From UBA6623 sp965248235 (lineage in GTDB: Bacteria > Acidobacteriota > Terriglobia > Bryobacterales > UBA6623), in assembly GCA_965248235.1 (NCBI GenBank), contig CBDFIU010000003.1, positions 310,001 to 374,000 of the forward strand: a stretch of DNA of 64,000 bases, written 5' to 3'. Below the pieces are notes generated by a model, which worked only from the letters and a program-made list of their open reading frames with translations, made no database searches and was not told the DNA's origin. Position 1 is the stretch's first letter. Each line of letters opens with the position of its first letter. Of this stretch, positions 60,000-64,000 are shown in pieces. Made by a program: the position numbers and the translations under genes.

Positions 60000-61035
60000 G
60001 ATGGGTATTTACTTGACTCAGGTATTGGGAAATAGCCCCTACATGTTGTGGTCGTCCGTAGCGCGTGTCGCGGTGCCTCCGACCAGCGATTTGTAGGGTG
60101 CCGGTGGCACGGCGACGGCCTGTTGAACCAGGCGGTAAAAGAGCTTGCCTCGACTTCTGGACTTGCGGCGGTTGAAGCGGAAGGCGAATTCGTCGAGGTA
60201 GGAGTCGAGATGCTCGTGACTGACCGCTCCTTGATGCGTGCCCAGTATCCAGCGCTTCACTAACGACACCACGCGGTGCACCCGGGGGAGCAGTTTCGAG
60301 GCGCGCGCCGGTTGCCCCCCCAGGTAGCTCACCTCGTGGCGATAGCCGTCGCCTTCGAGCGGTTCGTATCCCAGCCAACCGTCGGTATGGACCACGCTGC
60401 CGGGTTCGATCGACTCGCCGACGAAGGCCATCAAGCTGTCCCCGGAGGCGTTGGGAATGGTGCGTATCCGAACCCGCCCGATGCCGGCACCATCTTCCTC
60501 GGCCGCTACTACAATCAGCGCCTTAGCGTCGGTTTGGCGACCGCGCACGCCCTCCTCCAAGCCTCCTAAGTAAGTCTCGTCAACCTCCACGCGCCCGCTG
60601 AGCCGATCGCGTCCGGGCCGCACCATGGCGCGCCGGAGCTTATGCAACCAAGTCCAGGCCGTTTTGTAGCTGCCCAGGCCCAACACCCGCTGCAAGCCCA
60701 GCGCGCTCGCCCCGTTCTTCTGGCTCGTGAGCCACCACATGGCTCGAAACCAACTCTGGAGGGGTTGGCGGGTGTCTTGAAATATTGTGCCCGCCGTTGG
60801 AGAAGCTTGATGCCCGCAGCCGGCGCACTCCAGCAGCGCTGTCCGCACCGCCCACGCTTTGTCGTGCCCGCATCGCGGACAACGAAAACCCTCCGGCCAG
60901 CGGAGTTGACACAGATACTCTCGACAGGCCTGCTCGGTGGCGAAACGCGCCTCGAACTCGGCCAGATTCCGAGGATAATCTTCCATTTCCCCGATCCTAC
61001 ATCTTGTGGTCACCTGAGTCAAGTAAATACCCATC
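60000..61035 (-). mobile_element. IS1595-family element, copy 3 (1036 bp)
   Basis: It is flanked by the 8-bp duplication TGGTGAAA (59992-59999 and 61036-61043). Only 54 bp separate it from copy 2, in the same orientation. The target site was a GTGAAAAAATGGG repeat motif, the same as at 44493 and 61491. Confidence 0.95.
60039..60986 (-). CDS. IS1595-family transposase, intact (copy 3)
   Basis: The 315-residue product is identical to copy 1 apart from one visible change (LGGQPARAS in place of LEGQPARAS). All zinc-ribbon cysteines and the VDETYLGGLEEG motif are present. It could supply transposase for the frameshifted copy 2. Confidence 0.9.
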   Translation of the reverse strand: MEDYPRNLAEFEARFATEQACREYLCQLRWPEGFRCPRCGHDKAWAVRTALLECAGCGHQASPTAGTIFQDTRQPLQSWFRAMWWLTSQKNGASALGLQRVLGLGSYKTAWTWLHKLRRAMVRPGRDRLSGRVEVDETYLGGLEEGVRGRQTDAKALIVVAAEEDGAGIGRVRIRTIPNASGDSLMAFVGESIEPGSVVHTDGWLGYEPLEGDGYRHEVSYLGGQPARASKLLPRVHRVVSLVKRWILGTHQGAVSHEHLDSYLDEFAFRFNRRKSRSRGKLFYRLVQQAVAVPPAPYKSLVGGTATRATDDHNM

Positions 61036-61122
61036 TGGTGAAAAAATGGGGACTCTTCCGAAAATACACTCGCGAGGGTAGGGCGCATTACGCTTAAGTC
61101 TTGTGAGGTCGCGAATATCCTT

Positions 61123-61222
61123 GAGCCGCGAAGCGGCGGCGGGAATCATAGCCCAGGGTGAAGCGAAGCGGAACCCTGGGTACGCGCCCCCACCTGGAGG
61201 AGCCCTGAAGGGGCGGCGGGAA
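61123..61222. repeat. Family B repeat (copy B3), in a 579-bp gap
   Basis: The unit has GAGCCGCGAAGCGGCGGCGG, CCCAGGGTGAAGCGAAGCGG with CCCTGGG, and AGCCCTGAAGGGGCGGCGGG. The gap 61036-61614 also holds the D3 element and two GTGAAAAAATGGG-like motifs (61037 and 61491, with a reverse one near 61385). There is no supported gene before 61615. Confidence 0.75.
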
Positions 61223-61270
61223 CGTCCTCGCTTCCATTTTTCATGGCGGTATTATGAATGCCGCGCTTTC

Positions 61271-61370
61271 TAGCCCGCTTTTCTCGTCGCGTGGCGAGGC
61301 AAAGTGCGGGAGAGGCCCGTCAGCACGAGGCGCGCGCAGGCGTACATGAACAGTACGGTAAGTGCGGGCT
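61271..61370. mobile_element. MITE-like element, family D, short derivative (copy D3)
   Basis: It runs from TAGCCCGCTTTTCTCGTCGC to AGTGCGGGCT. The left 60 bp match D2 (GGCGAGGCAAAGTGC, CCGTCAG), then AGGCGTACATGAACAGTACG follows and the remainder of D2 is absent. It is an internal-deletion form. Confidence 0.6.
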
Positions 61371-61614
61371 GGGAACCCGACTGTCCTCCAATTTTTCACA
61401 GCCCCTGAGGAAGCGGTATGCGATGAATCCGTCAACAGCGGGAACACGGCGACCCACGGGCGTCCCGCCGCCCCGCTGCCGCACAACCTGTGAAAAAATG
61501 GGAACTGCCCCAAGCCCCGACCGAAAAGCATTCAATTTGAATCAACAAAACTTCGATCGCGCGAAACGGGCTCCCCCATTTGGTTTCAAGCGTTTCTCGA
61601 AGGAGGTTTTTACG

Positions 61615-63672
61615 ATGTGGACACACAGTAAGACTCGATGGGAAGTGATTGCGGCGAGCTGCTTCGCCGGCTTGTTGCTGTTGGGCTGCGGTGCCGAACC
61701 GCCACAACTCAGTTGGACGCCCCCGGGCTCGGATGAGCCGGTTCGGCTGAAGGAATTGCCGCTTACCGATGTCACGATCGACGACGCTTTCTGGACGCCG
61801 CGGATCGAGATCAACCGCACTCGCACCGTTGCCCACACGCTCGGGCAACTCGAGGAACAGGGGGCAATCGCCAATTTCGACATCGCCGCCGGCAAGGCCA
61901 AGGGCGAGTTCAGCGAGCCCTATTGGGCGGACTCCGACGTCTACAAGTGGCTACAGGGCGCTTCGTTGCATCTGGGGCTTGACCGCGACCCCGCGCTCGA
62001 AGCCCAGGTCGACGAGGTCATCGGGAAGATCGCCGCCGCGCAGCAACCCGACGGCTACCTCAACACCCATGTCCAGTTGGTCACGCCTCGAAAGCGCTGG
62101 AAGAACCTGGGGTTCTATCACGAAATGTATTCGGCCGGACACATGTTCGAAGGCGCCGCGGCGCACTTCCGGGCAACCGGCAAACGCACGTTCTTGGACG
62201 TCGCGACGAAGCTGGCCGACAACATCGATTCCGTCTTCGGCCCGGACAAGCGAAACGGGATTCCGGGGCATGAGGAGATCGAGCTGGGGCTGATCGATCT
62301 TTACCGCGTCACCGGCGAGAAGCGCTATCTCCAGTTGGCGGAATATTTCCTGAATGGCCGCGGCCAAAAGCCGTCGGTCTTCGAGACAGAGTACAAACTG
62401 CTGTCCCCGACCAAGACCGAGAATTTCCTGGGAAGGGTCGCTTCCGTGCGCGGCCTGCACGATCGTTTGTACCGGCGCAACCCGCGCAAGTTCGATACCA
62501 GCTATGCCCAGGACCATTTGCCGGTCCGCGAGCAAACCGAGGCCGTCGGGCACGCCGTGCGGGCGACCTATCTTTACTCGGCGATGGCCGACGTCGTACA
62601 CGAGACAGGCGATCAAGGTCTGATGGACGCCTTACTGAAGCTGCATGACAACGTGACTTTTCGACGCATGTACGTGACCGGCGGCATCGGCCCCTCGGCT
62701 CACAACGAAGGATTTGACAAAGACTACGATTTGCCCAACCGTTCCGCGTACCAGGAAACCTGCGCGACCGTGGGAATGGCTCTGTGGAACTATCGCATGC
62801 TGAAGCTCAGCGGCGACGGGCGCTACAGCGACGTGGCCGAGCAGGCGCTCTACAACAGTTTCTTGGGAGGCGTTTCTCTCGAAGGGAATACGTTTTGTTA
62901 CGCCAATCCAATGCAAACCGAAGGCCGCTTCAAGCGCAGCCCGTGGTTCTCGGTGCCCTGCTGCCCGTCCACGATCGTGCGCACGTTCCCGCGACTGGGC
63001 GAGTTGATTTACAGCCAAGGGAAGGACGATCTGTGGGTCAACCTTTACGTCGGGAGCACGGCCAAAACGACGATTCACAGCAAGGCTGTATCGTTTCGGC
63101 TGGCGACGGAGTACCCCTGGAAGGGCGACGTCCGATTGGAGCCGGAGTTGAGCGAGCCGTTGAGCTTCGCCCTGCATCTGCGTATTCCCGGCTGGGCCGA
63201 GAGTCATTCGCTGCGCTTGAACGGGCAGGCGGTCAAGGCGGTGCATGCAAAGGGTTATCTCCACATCGAGCGGGAATGGAACCCGGGCGATGTGATCGAG
63301 CTTTCGTTGCCGATGGAGATCGAGCGAATCGAGGCGCACCCGAATGTCGTTACGAATCGCGGGAAAGTGGCAATACGACGCGGTCCGCTGATCTATGTTC
63401 TGGAACAAGTCGACCACGAGGTGGATATCGACCGCATCGTCCTGCCGGCGAACGCCCAATTGAGCGAAAGCTTCGAGGCGGATCTACTCACCGGCATTCA
63501 AGTCATCACGGCGAAAGCGATGGTGCGCGATACCGAATCGTGGGGCCGGGCGCTATACCGCGCCCGCGGCGCAGAGAAGGGTAAGGAAGTGGAGATTCGA
63601 GCCGTGCCCTACGCGCTGTGGGGCAATCGCGGGGTTGGCAAGATGACGGTTTGGCTCGATACCGTCATGTAA
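61615..63672 (+). CDS. GH127-type glycosidase (beta-L-arabinofuranosidase-like), lipoprotein
   Basis: From ATG 61615 (AAGGAGG 8 bases ahead) the product is 685 residues, with a lipoprotein signal (FAGLLLLGCGAEPP). It has the (alpha/alpha) barrel typical of DUF1680/GH127, VTIDDAFWTPRIEINRTRTV to GYLNTHVQLV. The active-site residues are present: SAYQETCATVGMALWN (catalytic Glu and first Cys) and FSVPCCPSTIVRTFPRLGEL (Cys-Cys pair), the zinc-bound cysteine set. It ends with the beta-sandwich (HLRIPGWAESHSLRLNGQAV). It should remove terminal beta-L-arabinofuranose or a related sugar at the cell surface. Confidence 0.9.
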   Translation: MWTHSKTRWEVIAASCFAGLLLLGCGAEPPQLSWTPPGSDEPVRLKELPLTDVTIDDAFWTPRIEINRTRTVAHTLGQLEEQGAIANFDIAAGKAKGEFSEPYWADSDVYKWLQGASLHLGLDRDPALEAQVDEVIGKIAAAQQPDGYLNTHVQLVTPRKRWKNLGFYHEMYSAGHMFEGAAAHFRATGKRTFLDVATKLADNIDSVFGPDKRNGIPGHEEIELGLIDLYRVTGEKRYLQLAEYFLNGRGQKPSVFETEYKLLSPTKTENFLGRVASVRGLHDRLYRRNPRKFDTSYAQDHLPVREQTEAVGHAVRATYLYSAMADVVHETGDQGLMDALLKLHDNVTFRRMYVTGGIGPSAHNEGFDKDYDLPNRSAYQETCATVGMALWNYRMLKLSGDGRYSDVAEQALYNSFLGGVSLEGNTFCYANPMQTEGRFKRSPWFSVPCCPSTIVRTFPRLGELIYSQGKDDLWVNLYVGSTAKTTIHSKAVSFRLATEYPWKGDVRLEPELSEPLSFALHLRIPGWAESHSLRLNGQAVKAVHAKGYLHIEREWNPGDVIELSLPMEIERIEAHPNVVTNRGKVAIRRGPLIYVLEQVDHEVDIDRIVLPANAQLSESFEADLLTGIQVITAKAMVRDTESWGRALYRARGAEKGKEVEIRAVPYALWGNRGVGKMTVWLDTVM

Positions 63673-63682
63673 AACCCAAACC

Positions 63683-63706
63683 GAGCCGCGAAGCGGCGGC
63701 GGGAAC
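63683..63706. repeat. Family B fragment (copy B5)
   Basis: GAGCCGCGAAGCGGCGGCGG continuing GAAC lies directly after the GH127 gene. Only the first hairpin of the family B unit is present; it may act as a terminator. The following 183 bp have no supported gene. Confidence 0.6.
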
Positions 63707-63889
63707 CTCGCCCGACCCTTCGGACCGCCGCAATCGCGGTTTCAACAGGTACTCGCGGTCACTGTATCGGCGTCTACGCCGTCGAGTGCAAAGACGATGT
63801 TCACATTGCCGGCACGGCCCGGCGCAACCTTTGCGGCCCTATAATAGGCTTCATCCCGGCCGCGCGGCGGCCCGGGACCCTCGAGAGAC

Positions 63890-64000
63890 ATGGCGAAACC
63901 TGTCTTGCTCGCTGTCGACGACGACGCCAACGTGCTGAGCGCGATCGCGCGAGATCTGCGGAAGCAGTATGGTCGTGCCTACCGCATCCTGCGTGCCGAG
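63890..64000 (+). CDS. Response regulator receiver, N-terminal part (continues beyond the window)
   Basis: ATG 63890 opens MAKPVLLAVDDDANVLSAIA, then RDLRKQYGRAYRILRAE to the window edge. The VDDD acidic pocket is the phosphate-binding end of a receiver domain. The RDLRKQYG..YRILRAE pattern is typical of receivers fused to a thioredoxin reductase-like domain. That fusion is a guess because the rest is out of view. Confidence 0.7.
   Translation, partial: MAKPVLLAVDDDANVLSAIARDLRKQYGRAYRILRAE

Noticed and set aside
63742..63930. 62-codon minus-strand frame before the response regulator
   Set aside because: It overlaps the regulator start on the other strand and has no similarity or ribosome site.

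Overview
The window is about 62-63% GC (estimated by eye) and looks like a chromosomal piece of an Acidobacteriota-type bacterium, perhaps from a metagenome assembly. The clues are an acidobacterial-type VWFA-related protein (11735-12766), an ECF sigma factor overlapping a Ser/Thr kinase with TPRs (1569-5202), a TPR / FG-GAP-UnbV / TPR operon (39452-44453), and three modules of DUF1501 and PSCyt1/PSD1 (DUF1549/DUF1553) proteins. Planctomycetota or Verrucomicrobiota share some of these families, so the phylum is an inference. No rRNA, tRNA or CRISPR array was recognised.

Layout. 1-5.2 kb: methyltransferase, small unknown protein, split kinase and truncated sigma factor. 5.4-9.7 kb: the most unusual part. 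A 245-bp direct repeat, carrying a small CxxC protein gene, brackets a 1.75-kb segment that encodes a three-helix membrane protein with a prokaryotic YEATS-like domain. An IS1595-family element has inserted into the left repeat, and a sugar-binding lipoprotein gene follows the right one. 10-18.8 kb: SDR dehydrogenase, infA, VWA protein, a three-gene ABC exporter, PhoD-like phosphatase, MerR regulator and thiS. 19-27 kb: PQQ-like propeller and DUF1501 protein on the plus strand; on the minus strand a sugar-acid type operon (enolase-superfamily dehydratase, Na+/solute symporter, D-2-hydroxyacid dehydrogenase) and a methyltransferase. 27-31 kb: an accessory island with low-complexity tracts, a higBA toxin-antitoxin pair, an IS110-family transposase with a structured leader, a long imperfect palindrome and an RDD membrane protein. 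31-54 kb: DUF1501 plus PSD1 pairs, a decayed kinase, a catalase-like protein, the TPR-UnbV-TPR operon, an aldo/keto reductase, a DUF1080 protein, a second PQQ-like protein and an esterase. 54-64 kb: polytopic glycosyltransferase, methyltransferase, DPP-IV peptidase, two tandem IS1595 copies, a GH127 glycosidase and the start of a response regulator.

The gene content suits a heterotroph that breaks down polysaccharides and peptides outside the cytoplasm. Exported enzymes (DPP-IV, GH127, DUF1080, esterase, PhoD) sit beside PSD1/DUF1501 cytochrome-type modules and uptake genes.

The intergenic DNA is unusually rich in dispersed repeats. They include hairpin arrays (family A), 100-bp REP-like units (B), stop-codon-associated units (C) and a MITE-like element with perfect 23-bp inverted ends (D). 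Several genes carry a single frameshift or stop: the kinase at 3.8 kb, the sigma factor at 4.68 kb, the symporter at 24.56 kb, the dehydratase at 26.17 kb, the kinase at 37.05 kb, the glycosyltransferase at 54.52 kb and one IS copy at 59.48 kb. Many lie in short homopolymers, so assembly error and true decay must be told apart before these genes are interpreted.
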